From an uncultured Bacteroidales bacterium (GTDB taxonomy: Bacteria; Bacteroidota; Bacteroidia; Bacteroidales; Bacteroidaceae), in contig CALDKD010000038.1 of NCBI GenBank assembly GCA_937898885.1, positions 1-36,555 on the forward strand: a DNA stretch of 36,555 bases, in the 5' to 3' direction. The number at the start of each line of letters is the position of its first letter. The first letter of the stretch is position 1. Positions 28,966 through 36,555 of this stretch are shown in pieces. The position numbers were made by a program, and so were the translations under genes. The notes below the pieces were generated by a model, which was given only the letters and a program-made list of their open reading frames with translations, did not search any database and was not told where the DNA came from.

Positions 28966-31878
28966 ATGGGTAAAAGACTATCAGTATTACTGGCAGTCCT
29001 GTTGTCTGTAATATCATCGCAGAGCATACAGGCGCAGGGGAACGAGGGAACGGCAAAGGCACGTATTGTCAGCTATTTCAGCAAATACGAGTGCGACACC
29101 GACATCCGCACCGTCTCCGTCAAGAAGACCAGCATCAGCAGCAGGAGCAAGAGCATAACCATCACACTGAGTGATAATTTCGCGCGACAGCAGTTCCGTA
29201 AATCCATCATTGACGGCATAGAGAGGGATTTAAGGAAAGTCCTGCCTTCTGAATACAGGGACTACAAGATAGTCATACTAAGCAATAACAAGAACATCTC
29301 AGACCTTGTTCCAAACCGTTTGCGTGAATTCTCAGACCAGTCACTGTTTTGGAATGACATACGCTACACAGGAGCGCCATGGGTTACCGATGAGTCCTCA
29401 GCATACACTGCAAACCGGGGCTTGAGCGGAGTTCATCTGGCTGTGACTCCCAGCCACGGCTATTATTTTGACAACAGGGAGAGACAGATATGGAAATGGC
29501 AGAGGCCCTCTCTCTGGTGTACCCGCGAGGACCTTCTCACGCAATCATTCGTTTATCCCTACCTGATACCAATGCTTGAGAATGCAGGTGCCGTAGTCAC
29601 CTCAATGCGCGAGCGTGACTGGCAGACGCAGTCCGTAATCGCAGATGACCAGTCAGGGCGCAAGACATATCAGGAGAGCAGCTCCAAAGGCAACAAATGG
29701 AAGACCCTGAAATCAAACGGTTTCACCAAACGTCAGGGAAAGATAGCCACAGACAGCTCGGCTACTGTAAGATACGTACATACAGGTACAGGAAAAACCT
29801 CTGATTACGCATCGGCCACCTGGACACCGGAGATTCCCCAAAGCGGCAGGTATGCGGTATATGTGACATACAAGTCTTTCAGCCAGAGCATCACGGATGC
29901 CAGATATGTTGTGTATCACAAAGGAGGAGAGACGATATTCCGCGTGAATCAGCAGATTGGAGGTGGCACCTGGGTCTATCTGGGTACTTTCTATTTTGAG
30001 AAAGGCCGCAGCCAGCAAGGTATGGTGATGCTTGACAATATCAGTTCCGGGCAAGGAATAGTATGCGCCGACGCTGTCCGGCTGGGTGGAGGATATGGCG
30101 ATGAGAAGCGCGGAGATAAGGCAAGCGGCAAGGCCAGATATCTGGAAGGCGCCCGGTATTACACCAGGTTCAACGGCGCTCCAGACTCCGTATTCCTGAA
30201 ATACGATGGCAAAGATGACTACAACGAGGACATTCAGTCTCGTCCCAGGATGACCAACTGGCTTTCCGGAGGCTCCGTATATAATCCAGCAGAGAGAGGA
30301 GACAACGTTCCCATAGAGCTGTACCTGGCACTTCACACAGATGCCGGAGTACGTCTTGGAGACAGCATAGTGGGCTCTCTTGGAATATGCACCACCCAGA
30401 AGAAAGGCGGAATACTTGGCACCGGGCTCTCGCGCGATGTCTCACGCGACCTGGCCGACCAGGTATTGACAGGCCTGAGACGTGACATCACTGCCGCTAC
30501 AGGACGCGCCTGGACCGTCAGAGGAGTACTCGACGACAATTATTGTGAGACACGCGAGCCTCAGATGCCGTCAACACTGCTGGAATTGCTGTCACACCAG
30601 AACTTCTACGATATGAAGTATGCGTTTGACCCGAGATTCAGGTTTGTCGTATCGCGCTCCATATACAAATCCATACTGAAATACGTAACCTCAATGCACG
30701 GCCGTCAATACACGGTTCAGCCACTCCCCGTGGATCACTTCATGATAAAGGAGAACAAGGAGTCAGGAAGCCTGAGATTAAGTTGGAATCCGGTACTTGA
30801 CCCTGTGGAGCCATCGGCCAGGCCAGACGGTTATATTGTATATACCAGCATTGACGGACTTGCATTTGACAACGGAATAGCCGTACGCCATCCATATTAC
30901 GAGTTCGTTCCCGATTACGGGCACGTCTACAGCTTCAAGGTAACCGCGGCGAACGGCGGAGGACAGAGTATGCCTTCCGAGACACTGTCAGCCTGCATCA
31001 CACGTCGCAGCAAGGGCACGGTACTCATAGTAAACGGATTTCAAAGGCTCTCCGGACCTGAGACAATTGAGTCTGACACCCGCCTCGGTTTTGACATTGA
31101 GGCCGATGCAGGCGTACAGTATATGGAATCACCCATCCTATGCGGTATCCAGAAGGTATTCGACCGCGCCAATGCCAGACTGGCCGATACAGAGGATGAG
31201 CTTGGATTCAGCGGTGATGAGCTGGACGGCATCATAGTAAAGGGAAACGAGTTCAACTACCCATATATCCACGGCACCGCTATTGCCTCGGGAAAAGAGT
31301 ACTCTTTCATATCGTGCAGCCGCGAGGCATTGGAGGATAGCCTGATATCATTGTCTGACTACCCCATCGCAGACATCATTCTGGGATTGCAGAGACACAC
31401 GGCAAACGATACGATAATGGGACAGGACTACAGCACCTTCCCGCCGGTATTCAGAGCAATGGTAACTGATTATCGCGAGAATGGAGGCAAGCTGATCATA
31501 AGCGGCTCGTTCACCGGCTCCGACCTGTACGGCACAAGCGACGGACGCTCATTCGCAAACAGTGTTCTCAGATTCAAATGGAACGGTTCCATAAAGGATG
31601 GCGGCGAGACAAGCGTCAAAGGACTGGGCGACACTTTCAACCTTACGACAGAGTATGACGGCGAGACATACAGGCTCTCGCATCCTGAGATACTTGAGCC
31701 ATCCGGCAACTCAATGGCCATATTCGCATATTCCGACAGCCGTTTCTGCGCAGGCGTGGCCGAGAAGAGCGGCAAAGGCGGCTCCGTCACTTTAGGATTC
31801 CCTATAGAGAGCATAAAAGGAGACAAGCCAAGGACAAAGGTAATGTCCTCACTTATCACATATCTTACAGAAGAATAA
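28966..31878 (+). CDS. Secreted amidase-like protein with golvesin-type insert and Fn3 domain
   Basis: 970 residues from the ATG at 28966; signal peptide about 1-23 (IQAQ). Two halves of an Amidase_3-like zinc hydrolase fold are separated by an insert: HLAVTPSHGYYFDN (His164) and TREDLLTQSFVYPYLIPMLENAG (Glu188) before it, LYLALHTDAG (His457) and PSTLLELLSHQN (Glu540) after it. The insert, about 262-376, is a golvesin/xanthan-lyase C-terminal-like beta domain (YASATWTPEIPQSGRYAVYVTY; CADAVRLGG). Residues about 588-690 are fibronectin type III-like; 690-970 are unrecognised. Predicted N-acetylmuramoyl-L-alanine amidase on peptidoglycan; Bacteroidetes homologues are sometimes labelled xanthan lyase, which the zinc-site pattern argues against. 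Confidence 0.8.
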   Translation: MGKRLSVLLAVLLSVISSQSIQAQGNEGTAKARIVSYFSKYECDTDIRTVSVKKTSISSRSKSITITLSDNFARQQFRKSIIDGIERDLRKVLPSEYRDYKIVILSNNKNISDLVPNRLREFSDQSLFWNDIRYTGAPWVTDESSAYTANRGLSGVHLAVTPSHGYYFDNRERQIWKWQRPSLWCTREDLLTQSFVYPYLIPMLENAGAVVTSMRERDWQTQSVIADDQSGRKTYQESSSKGNKWKTLKSNGFTKRQGKIATDSSATVRYVHTGTGKTSDYASATWTPEIPQSGRYAVYVTYKSFSQSITDARYVVYHKGGETIFRVNQQIGGGTWVYLGTFYFEKGRSQQGMVMLDNISSGQGIVCADAVRLGGGYGDEKRGDKASGKARYLEGARYYTRFNGAPDSVFLKYDGKDDYNEDIQSRPRMTNWLSGGSVYNPAERGDNVPIELYLALHTDAGVRLGDSIVGSLGICTTQKKGGILGTGLSRDVSRDLADQVLTGLRRDITAATGRAWTVRGVLDDNYCETREPQMPSTLLELLSHQNFYDMKYAFDPRFRFVVSRSIYKSILKYVTSMHGRQYTVQPLPVDHFMIKENKESGSLRLSWNPVLDPVEPSARPDGYIVYTSIDGLAFDNGIAVRHPYYEFVPDYGHVYSFKVTAANGGGQSMPSETLSACITRRSKGTVLIVNGFQRLSGPETIESDTRLGFDIEADAGVQYMESPILCGIQKVFDRANARLADTEDELGFSGDELDGIIVKGNEFNYPYIHGTAIASGKEYSFISCSREALEDSLISLSDYPIADIILGLQRHTANDTIMGQDYSTFPPVFRAMVTDYRENGGKLIISGSFTGSDLYGTSDGRSFANSVLRFKWNGSIKDGGETSVKGLGDTFNLTTEYDGETYRLSHPEILEPSGNSMAIFAYSDSRFCAGVAEKSGKGGSVTLGFPIESIKGDKPRTKVMSSLITYLTEE

Positions 31879-31889
31879 CATCTACAATT

Positions 31890-32204
31890 ATGAGCAGAAT
31901 ACAAGCCAACAAATCAGCATCAAGGTGGATTGAGGTATCAGACGACAACCTCAGGACAATAAGTGAATACTCTCTGTTTCTGGGCCTGATAGACAGCAAC
32001 GGCATTGTTTCCGAGTCTGTACTGGAGAAACTCAGGCTCAATGTCAGATCCCTGCTTACAACAGCAGGCACAGACAAGAACCTTATTGACCTGTGCATTG
32101 ATGTAATATATCACAAGGATATGAAGGCTTTCGGTCTGGAGAAGCTGATTGCCCTATATGACAAGTGGTATTCTGAGAACCAGCCGGCTCTGCCGCAGGA
32201 GTAA
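31890..32204 (+). CDS. Hypothetical cytosolic protein
   Basis: 104 residues, 11 bp after the amidase-like gene and 4 bp before ygiQ, so co-transcribed with both. Mostly helical, acidic/Leu-rich (ISEYSLFLGLIDSNGIVSES; IDLCIDVIYHKDMKAFGLEKLIALYDKWY). No signal peptide, membrane segment or recognised motif. I do not recognise a family. Confidence 0.6.
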   Translation: MSRIQANKSASRWIEVSDDNLRTISEYSLFLGLIDSNGIVSESVLEKLRLNVRSLLTTAGTDKNLIDLCIDVIYHKDMKAFGLEKLIALYDKWYSENQPALPQE

Positions 32205-32208
32205 CACA

Positions 32209-34011
32209 ATGCGCCCACTCTGGCTTCCTACCACAAAAAAGGAGTGCGAGCGTCTTGGCTGGGAGCAGCTTGACGTAATACTTTTCAGCGGAGACGCATA
32301 CGTTGACCATCCGTCATTCGGAACCGCCGTCATAGGACGTGTGATTGAGGCGCAGGGACTCCGTGTCGCCATCGTGCCTCAGCCAAACTGGCAGGACGAC
32401 CTGCGTGATTTCAAGAAGCTCGGGCGCCCTACCCTCTTTTTCGGTGTCACCGCGGGCACTATGGATTCCATGGTGAACAAATACACCGCCGGAAAGAGGC
32501 TTCGCTCAGAAGATGCCTACACCCCCGACGGCCGGCACTCAGGAAGACCGGAATACCCATCGATAGTCTATACTCAGGCATTAAAAAAACTCTTTCCCGA
32601 CGTACCCGTAGTTCTGGGAGGTATCGAGGCCTCCATGCGCCGGCTAAGCCACTATGACTACTGGCAGGATAAGATTATGCACAGTATTCTGGTTGACAGC
32701 AAGGCAGACTGGCTGGTCTATGGCATGGGAGAGAAGCCTATTGTCGCCATAGCCGATGCCATCAGGCGTGGGCATCCGGAGGAGATTGCCACCCAGCCTC
32801 AGATAGGATTCATCAGCAGAGATATCCCGGAGGGTATAAAACCAGAGGACAAGGTACTCCACAGCTTCAGCGAGTGTATAAAAAGCAAAGAGGCGCAGGC
32901 AGAGAATTTCAGAGTCATTGAGGAGGAATCAAACAAGATACTCTCGTCACGGATTATCCAGCAGGACGATGACAGGTACATAGTAATCAACCCTCCCTAT
33001 GAGCCGATGTCAACTCAAGAGCTTGATGCCATATATGACCTGCCGTACACCCGGCTGCCACATCCAAGATATGCAGGAAAGCGTATCCCCGCATACGAGA
33101 TGATACGCCATTCCGTAACCATTCACAGAGGCTGCTTCGGCGGATGCGCATTCTGTACCATATCCGCACATCAGGGCAAGCAGATTGTGAGCCGCAGCAA
33201 GGAGAGCATTATCAAAGAAGTGCAGGCCATAACCCGTATGGAGGACTTCAAGGGATACATCTCTGACCTGGGAGGGCCTTCCGCAAATATGTACGGACTT
33301 GGCGGAAAGGACAGGGAACTTTGCAGAAAATGCAAACGGCCCACCTGCCTGCACCCCAGAGTATGTCCTAATCTCAACACAGACCTCAGCCAGCTTACAA
33401 GCCTGTACCGTGCGGCCGCAGCCGTTCCCGGAGTGAGGAAAATCTGCATCGGCAGTGGAATCCGTTATGACATACTCCTTCACGACAGTGGCGATGAGCA
33501 CACTGACAAATCACACAGAGACTACACCAGACAACTGATAGAGAATCACGTGAGCGGCAGGCTGAAAGTGGCGCCCGAGCACACATCAGACAGCGTGCTG
33601 AGCATTATGAGGAAACCGTCATTCAGACAGTTCGAGCAGTTCAACAAGGAGTTTGAGGATATCAACCGCAAATGCGGCCTCAGGCAGCAGCTCATCCCCT
33701 ACTTCATCAGCAGCCACCCAGGTTGCTCAGAACAGGACATGGCTGAGCTGGCAGTAATCACCAAACGATTGAATTTCCACCTGGAACAGATACAGGACTT
33801 CACGCCAACGCCTATGACTCTCAGCACGGAGATATTCAGCACAGGCATCAATCCCTATACAATGAAGCCTGTCTATTGCGCGCATAGCGCAAGGGAGAAA
33901 CTGGCGCAACGACAGTTCTTCTTCTGGTATGAGCCAGACAAGCGGCACGCTATAATAGCAGAGCTGCGCCGCATAGGGCGTGAGGACTTAATCAGGAAAT
34001 TGTTCAACTGA
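32209..34011 (+). CDS. ygiQ: YgiQ-family radical SAM protein
   Basis: 600 residues from the ATG at 32209. N-terminal region LPTTKKECERLGWEQLDVILFSGDAYVDHPSFG is the YgiQ_N signature; the radical SAM core has C-x3-C-x2-C at Cys309, Cys313 and Cys316 (RGCFGGCAFCTISAHQGK), binding the 4Fe-4S cluster that cleaves SAM. A later Cys group (CRKCKRPTCLHPRVCPN, about 366-382) is also typical and may bind a second cluster or metal. The reaction is unknown. Ends next to a terminator shared with the convergent tRNA-Tyr. Confidence 0.93.
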   Translation: MRPLWLPTTKKECERLGWEQLDVILFSGDAYVDHPSFGTAVIGRVIEAQGLRVAIVPQPNWQDDLRDFKKLGRPTLFFGVTAGTMDSMVNKYTAGKRLRSEDAYTPDGRHSGRPEYPSIVYTQALKKLFPDVPVVLGGIEASMRRLSHYDYWQDKIMHSILVDSKADWLVYGMGEKPIVAIADAIRRGHPEEIATQPQIGFISRDIPEGIKPEDKVLHSFSECIKSKEAQAENFRVIEEESNKILSSRIIQQDDDRYIVINPPYEPMSTQELDAIYDLPYTRLPHPRYAGKRIPAYEMIRHSVTIHRGCFGGCAFCTISAHQGKQIVSRSKESIIKEVQAITRMEDFKGYISDLGGPSANMYGLGGKDRELCRKCKRPTCLHPRVCPNLNTDLSQLTSLYRAAAAVPGVRKICIGSGIRYDILLHDSGDEHTDKSHRDYTRQLIENHVSGRLKVAPEHTSDSVLSIMRKPSFRQFEQFNKEFEDINRKCGLRQQLIPYFISSHPGCSEQDMAELAVITKRLNFHLEQIQDFTPTPMTLSTEIFSTGINPYTMKPVYCAHSAREKLAQRQFFFWYEPDKRHAIIAELRRIGREDLIRKLFN

Positions 34012-34021
34012 CACATACAAC

Positions 34022-34055
34022 AAAAAAAAGGAAGCCGTTCAAGCTTCCTTTTTTT
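34022..34055. terminator. Bidirectional terminator between ygiQ and tRNA-Tyr
   Basis: A-run, GGAAGC, 7-nt loop, GCTTCC, T-run: symmetrical, so it can stop ygiQ transcription rightward and tRNA-Tyr transcription leftward. Starts 10 bp after the ygiQ stop and ends 1 bp from the tRNA 3' end. Confidence 0.85.
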
Positions 34056-34056
34056 G

Positions 34057-34139
34057 TGGGTGAAGATGGATTCGAACCACCGAAGTCGAGAGACAGCAGA
34101 TTTACAGTCTGCCCCATTTGGCCACTCTGGAATTCACCC
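34057..34139 (-). tRNA. tRNA-Tyr (GTA anticodon)
   Basis: 83-nt class II tRNA. Acceptor stem GGGTGAA/TTCACCC with discriminator A, anticodon stem GCAGA/TCTGC around CTGTAAA (anticodon GTA at 34103-34105), a long variable arm, and T-loop TTCGAAT. CCA is not encoded. It lies 13 nt downstream of the TPR-protein gene stop on the same strand, too short for a separate full promoter outside that gene. Confidence 0.95.
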
Positions 34140-34152
34140 TTTATCAGCAGCG

Positions 34153-34851
34153 TTATTTTGTAACGCGTGCTATATACTCCTCAATCGTTGAAGCCTCCTG
34201 CGATGCCGGATACTTCGTCTTGATTGTCTGATACAGTTTCAGTGCCTGTGCCGGCTGCTCCATTGCCTCGTAGATGAGACCTGCCTGGAACATATAGTAC
34301 GGAGTGAGAAGACCATTGTCAGCCTTGCCTGCAGCCTTCTCGAATGTTGCCGCAGCCTTTGAGAGCTGATCGGTAGAAGCGTAGCAGTCTGCCAGAGCGC
34401 CAAGCACTGCCGGAGCTACCATCTGATCCTTTCCGTTGAACTTTGACAGATATTTGATTGCAAGGTCGCAGCTGTCAAGCTGAGCGAGGCAGAGTCCGGC
34501 ATATGCGCCGGCCAGCTTACCGGCCTTTGTACCTGAATAGTTGTCAGCAATATCAATGAAGCCTGGGAATGACTGACCGTCACCCTCAAGAGCCATCTTA
34601 TAGTCACCTGCCATAAAGTAGGTCTCACCCGGGAAGATGTACTCCGCAACCTTGTTCTCGCGCGGCTCAACCACCTTTGTCTTATAAAGTGATACACCTA
34701 CAACCAACAGAATCAACGCGCATACAGCTATGATGATACCCATCTTGTTCTTCTCAAAGAACTCTTCCCAGCGGTTCAGAGTCTCCTCCATTGTAGCCTG
34801 CTGACCGTTTGCGGCATTACCCGCAGCCTTGTTTGTATTCTTTTGTGCCAT
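34153..34851 (-). CDS. Membrane-anchored TPR protein (YfgM-like)
   Basis: 232 residues from the ATG at 34849-34851. N-terminal Ala/Asn/Gln-rich tail, then ETLNRWEEFFEKNK, one TM helix about 37-56 (GIIIAVCALILLVVGVSLY), then TPR-like helical repeats to the end (AYAGLCLAQLDSCDLAIKYL; ALADCYASTDQLSKAAATFEKAA; FQAGLIYEAMEQPAQALKLY). This is the layout of YfgM-type ancillary proteins of the secretion machinery, and is common in Bacteroidetes. Upstream -7 box TAATTTTG at 34892-34899. tRNA-Tyr follows by 13 nt. Confidence 0.8.
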   Translation of the reverse strand: MAQKNTNKAAGNAANGQQATMEETLNRWEEFFEKNKMGIIIAVCALILLVVGVSLYKTKVVEPRENKVAEYIFPGETYFMAGDYKMALEGDGQSFPGFIDIADNYSGTKAGKLAGAYAGLCLAQLDSCDLAIKYLSKFNGKDQMVAPAVLGALADCYASTDQLSKAAATFEKAAGKADNGLLTPYYMFQAGLIYEAMEQPAQALKLYQTIKTKYPASQEASTIEEYIARVTK

Positions 34852-34891
34852 AACTGACAAATAACTTTTACTCGCTTTTATTAAACGGATG

Positions 34892-34899
34892 CAAAATTA
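34892..34899 (-). promoter_or_regulatory. -7 promoter element of TPR gene/tRNA-Tyr
   Basis: TAATTTTG on the minus strand matches TAnnTTTG, 40 bp upstream of the TPR ATG, in the 137-bp A/T-rich divergent region 34852-34988. A near-consensus TAACTTCG at 34964-34971 on the plus strand could serve recF. Confidence 0.55.
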
Positions 34900-34988
34900 C
34901 TCTTTTTTTGACTTTAATAAAATAAAACGGCCAAAATTTCCGCCTAAATAGAAAAAAGTAAGCTAACTTCGCTGAAAAATACTCCGCC

Positions 34989-36083
34989 ATGTATCTGAGA
35001 CGACTCTATCTTATGAACTACAGGAACGTAGAGCAGACCGACCTGACGTTCTCGCCCAAGATCAACTGCCTGACGGGCAGCAACGGTATGGGCAAGACCA
35101 ACGTTCTGGACGCCATATACTACCTGTCGTTCTGCAAGAGCTCGCTCAACCCCACAGACTCGCAGATAATACGCCACAACACGGAATGTATGATGTTGCA
35201 GGGTGAGTACGACATGGGCGATGACACCAGCGCGGAGATAAGCTGCAGCCTGCGCTCCGGCAGCCGCAAGCAGTTCCGCCGCGACAGAAAAGAGTACCAC
35301 CGTTTCTCAGACCACATCGGCCTGCTGCCGCTTGTAATGGTATCGCCGGATGACATTCTGCTCATAGCGGGAGGCAGCGACGAGAGGCGCAAGTTTATGG
35401 ATGTGGTTATATCGCAATACGACAAAGACTACCTTGGACACCTTATTAATTATAATAAGGCATTAACCCAACGCAACGTACTCTTGAAGAGCGATGCGGA
35501 TCCCGACGAGGAGCAGTTCCTTATGTGGGAGACCGTGATGGACCGGTGCGCCACCGCCATATATGAGAGGAGGCATAAGTTCATTGACCAGCTTGTACCT
35601 CGTTTCCAGGACCTTTACTCCAGAATAGGCTCAACGGCCGAGCAGGTTGGTCTGGCCTACACATCGCACATTGAGCGCGGGCCGTTAGCCGATATGCTTC
35701 AGAGCTGTCGGACCAGGGAGCGGATAGTGGGCTACACACTTCACGGCATTCACAAGGACGACATAGAGATGACCCTGGACGGCTACCCCATCCGCCGCGA
35801 GGGCTCGCAAGGACAGAACAAGAGTTACCTGATATCGCTCAAGCTGGCGCAATACCTGTACCTGACCGAAGCCTGCAACGGGCGCAAACCCATTCTGCTT
35901 CTTGACGACCTCTTTGACAAGCTAGATTCCAAGCGCGTGGAGAGTATCCTGCGCGTAGTATCAGGCGATGCCTTCGGTCAGATATTCATAACCGATGTGA
36001 ACCGCAGCCACATAGACTCCATCCTGGATGTGCTTGGAAGTGACCACAGAATTTTCACCATTGAGAACGGCGAGGTAAGATGA
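34989..36083 (+). CDS. recF: DNA replication and repair protein RecF
   Basis: 364 residues, typical for RecF. Walker A GSNGMGKTN (30-38), ABC-type signature SQGQNKSYLISLKLAQ and Walker B ILLLDDLFDKLD in the C-terminal part; LTFSPKINCLTG and QRNVLLK are family landmarks. SMC-like ATPase that helps load RecA at single-strand gaps via RecOR. Translationally coupled to the DUF721 gene downstream (ATGA overlap at 36080-36083), the usual arrangement in Bacteroidetes. dnaN and dnaA are not in view. Confidence 0.95.
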   Translation: MYLRRLYLMNYRNVEQTDLTFSPKINCLTGSNGMGKTNVLDAIYYLSFCKSSLNPTDSQIIRHNTECMMLQGEYDMGDDTSAEISCSLRSGSRKQFRRDRKEYHRFSDHIGLLPLVMVSPDDILLIAGGSDERRKFMDVVISQYDKDYLGHLINYNKALTQRNVLLKSDADPDEEQFLMWETVMDRCATAIYERRHKFIDQLVPRFQDLYSRIGSTAEQVGLAYTSHIERGPLADMLQSCRTRERIVGYTLHGIHKDDIEMTLDGYPIRREGSQGQNKSYLISLKLAQYLYLTEACNGRKPILLLDDLFDKLDSKRVESILRVVSGDAFGQIFITDVNRSHIDSILDVLGSDHRIFTIENGEVR

Positions 36084-36370
36084 GACGTACCGACAGTGAG
36101 TCAATCTCAGAAGTAGTGTATCAGTACTTGCGGGAGCAAGGCCTTGAGACTCCGCTGAACGAGTTCCGCCTTATCCAGGCCTGGAACACCGTTATGGGCA
36201 AGGCCATATCGCGCTACACGCAGGACCTGCAGATTCACAATCAGGTTCTGTACGTGACACTGTCATCGGCTCCGCTCAAGAACGAGATAATGATGCGTCG
36301 CACCCAGCTGGCCAAGGCACTGAATGAGCACGTGGGCGCGCAGGTCATCAACAGCATCGTGGTCAGATAA
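36080..36370 (+). CDS. DUF721 (DciA-like) protein
   Basis: 96 residues. The DUF721/DciA core is visible: helical start, then RLIQAWNTVMGKAISRYTQDLQIHNQVLYV and T-L-S-S-A-P-L-K-N-E-I with a C-terminal helix and V-I-N-S-I-V-V. DciA proteins are helicase-loading factors in bacteria without DnaC; Bacteroidetes copies are shorter and a helicase role is by homology. Overlaps recF by 4 nt. The next 185 bp to the window edge hold no clearly supported gene. Confidence 0.85.
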   Translation: MRRTDSESISEVVYQYLREQGLETPLNEFRLIQAWNTVMGKAISRYTQDLQIHNQVLYVTLSSAPLKNEIMMRRTQLAKALNEHVGAQVINSIVVR

Positions 36371-36387
36371 GCAAGCAAGACATTTCA

Positions 36388-36555
36388 CTAAAGGCTGTTG
36401 CAAGTAAGGCCGCAGTCAGAGGGTGTCTCAGGGCCTGGTATGAAAGAGTACCGGACACGCATTTGCAGCAAGACCTTCTTGTATGTAGATTTGATTTTCA
36501 CTGATTTTCTTCCATTCTTCCACCGAGCCTTGTAACTTGCAGATTCTATACGTGT
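36388..36555 (-). other. Possible C-terminus of an unidentified minus-strand gene at window edge
   Basis: Reading leftward from the edge, 55 codons are open before TAG at 36388-36390. The translation is basic in its first half (YKARWKNGRKSVKIKS) and ends PSDCGLTCNSL; it matches no family I know. 55 open codons can occur by chance, and no terminator is visible between it and the DUF721 gene, so it may be non-coding. Confidence 0.25.

Noticed and set aside
28966..31878. Xanthan lyase as the product name
   Set aside because: Only the golvesin-type insert supports it; the zinc-site residues fit an amidase.
33010..33501. 163-codon open frame antisense to ygiQ
   Set aside because: The plus frame has clear radical SAM motifs and codon use; the antisense product has no recognisable domain or signal.
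1..36555. CRISPR array, prophage, insertion sequence or rRNA
   Set aside because: No spaced direct repeats, integrase, transposase, phage structural genes or rRNA sequence were seen.

Overview
The window looks like a chromosomal segment of a gut- or rumen-type member of the Bacteroidales (Prevotella/Bacteroides-like). Supporting evidence: promoters matching the Bacteroidetes consensus (TTTG, about 20 bp, TAnnTTTG) precede several genes. The gene content is also typical of the order: a fimbrillin lipoprotein, a 57-residue histone-H1-like protein, DUF4468, a Porin_10-type porin, PPi-dependent phosphofructokinase, a GH9 cellulase and a golvesin-domain amidase. It is mostly ordinary chromosome; no phage, IS, CRISPR array or rRNA was seen. 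The only RNA gene found is tRNA-Tyr.

Layout, left to right. 1-1100: a partial fimbrillin-family lipoprotein gene preceded by a 44-46 aa peptide gene, both under a textbook promoter (minus strand). 1134-1238: an inverted pair of REP-like 28-mers. 1254-4389 (minus): a flavodoxin lipoprotein whose C-terminus reads like a cystatin, then a GH9 endoglucanase. 4473-6564 (plus): an overlapping amidohydrolase (SAH/MTA deaminase type)-queD-folE operon. 6575-13006 (minus): a partner-switching operon in transcription order: RsbW-like ATPase, NMT1-type periplasmic binding protein, Cache-HAMP-PP2C phosphatase, STAS antagonist, RelA/SpoT-type alarmone synthetase, TGS-uridine kinase. 13086-18409 (minus): a tightly packed operon of HprK-like kinase, S24/S26 peptidase, PqqD/RRE protein, exporter ABC protein, TapB/DUF3108-like secreted protein and M20 dipeptidase. 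This resembles a RiPP-type modification/export locus with no visible precursor.

18648-23050 (plus): histone-H1-like gene with a strong promoter and terminator, then a DUF4468 protein, a J-domain membrane protein lacking HPD, a Porin_10 porin and a Gfo/Idh/MocA oxidoreductase. 23101-28546 (minus): a FadL-like outer membrane protein behind a Trp/Tyr- and Ser-rich secreted protein, then pfp with a membrane-anchored GH25 lysozyme and its terminator. 28665-34011 (plus): a small conserved protein, a 970-residue amidase/golvesin/Fn3 protein, another small protein and a YgiQ radical-SAM protein. 34057-34851 (minus): tRNA-Tyr behind a TPR membrane protein. 34989-36370 (plus): recF and a DUF721 (DciA-like) gene.

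The two most interesting units are the partner-switching operon, which ties a periplasmic ligand sensor to (p)ppGpp synthesis, and the HprK-like/S24/PqqD/ABC operon. The best single-gene oddity is the flavodoxin-cystatin fusion. All family assignments come from reading motifs by eye; no database search was run.
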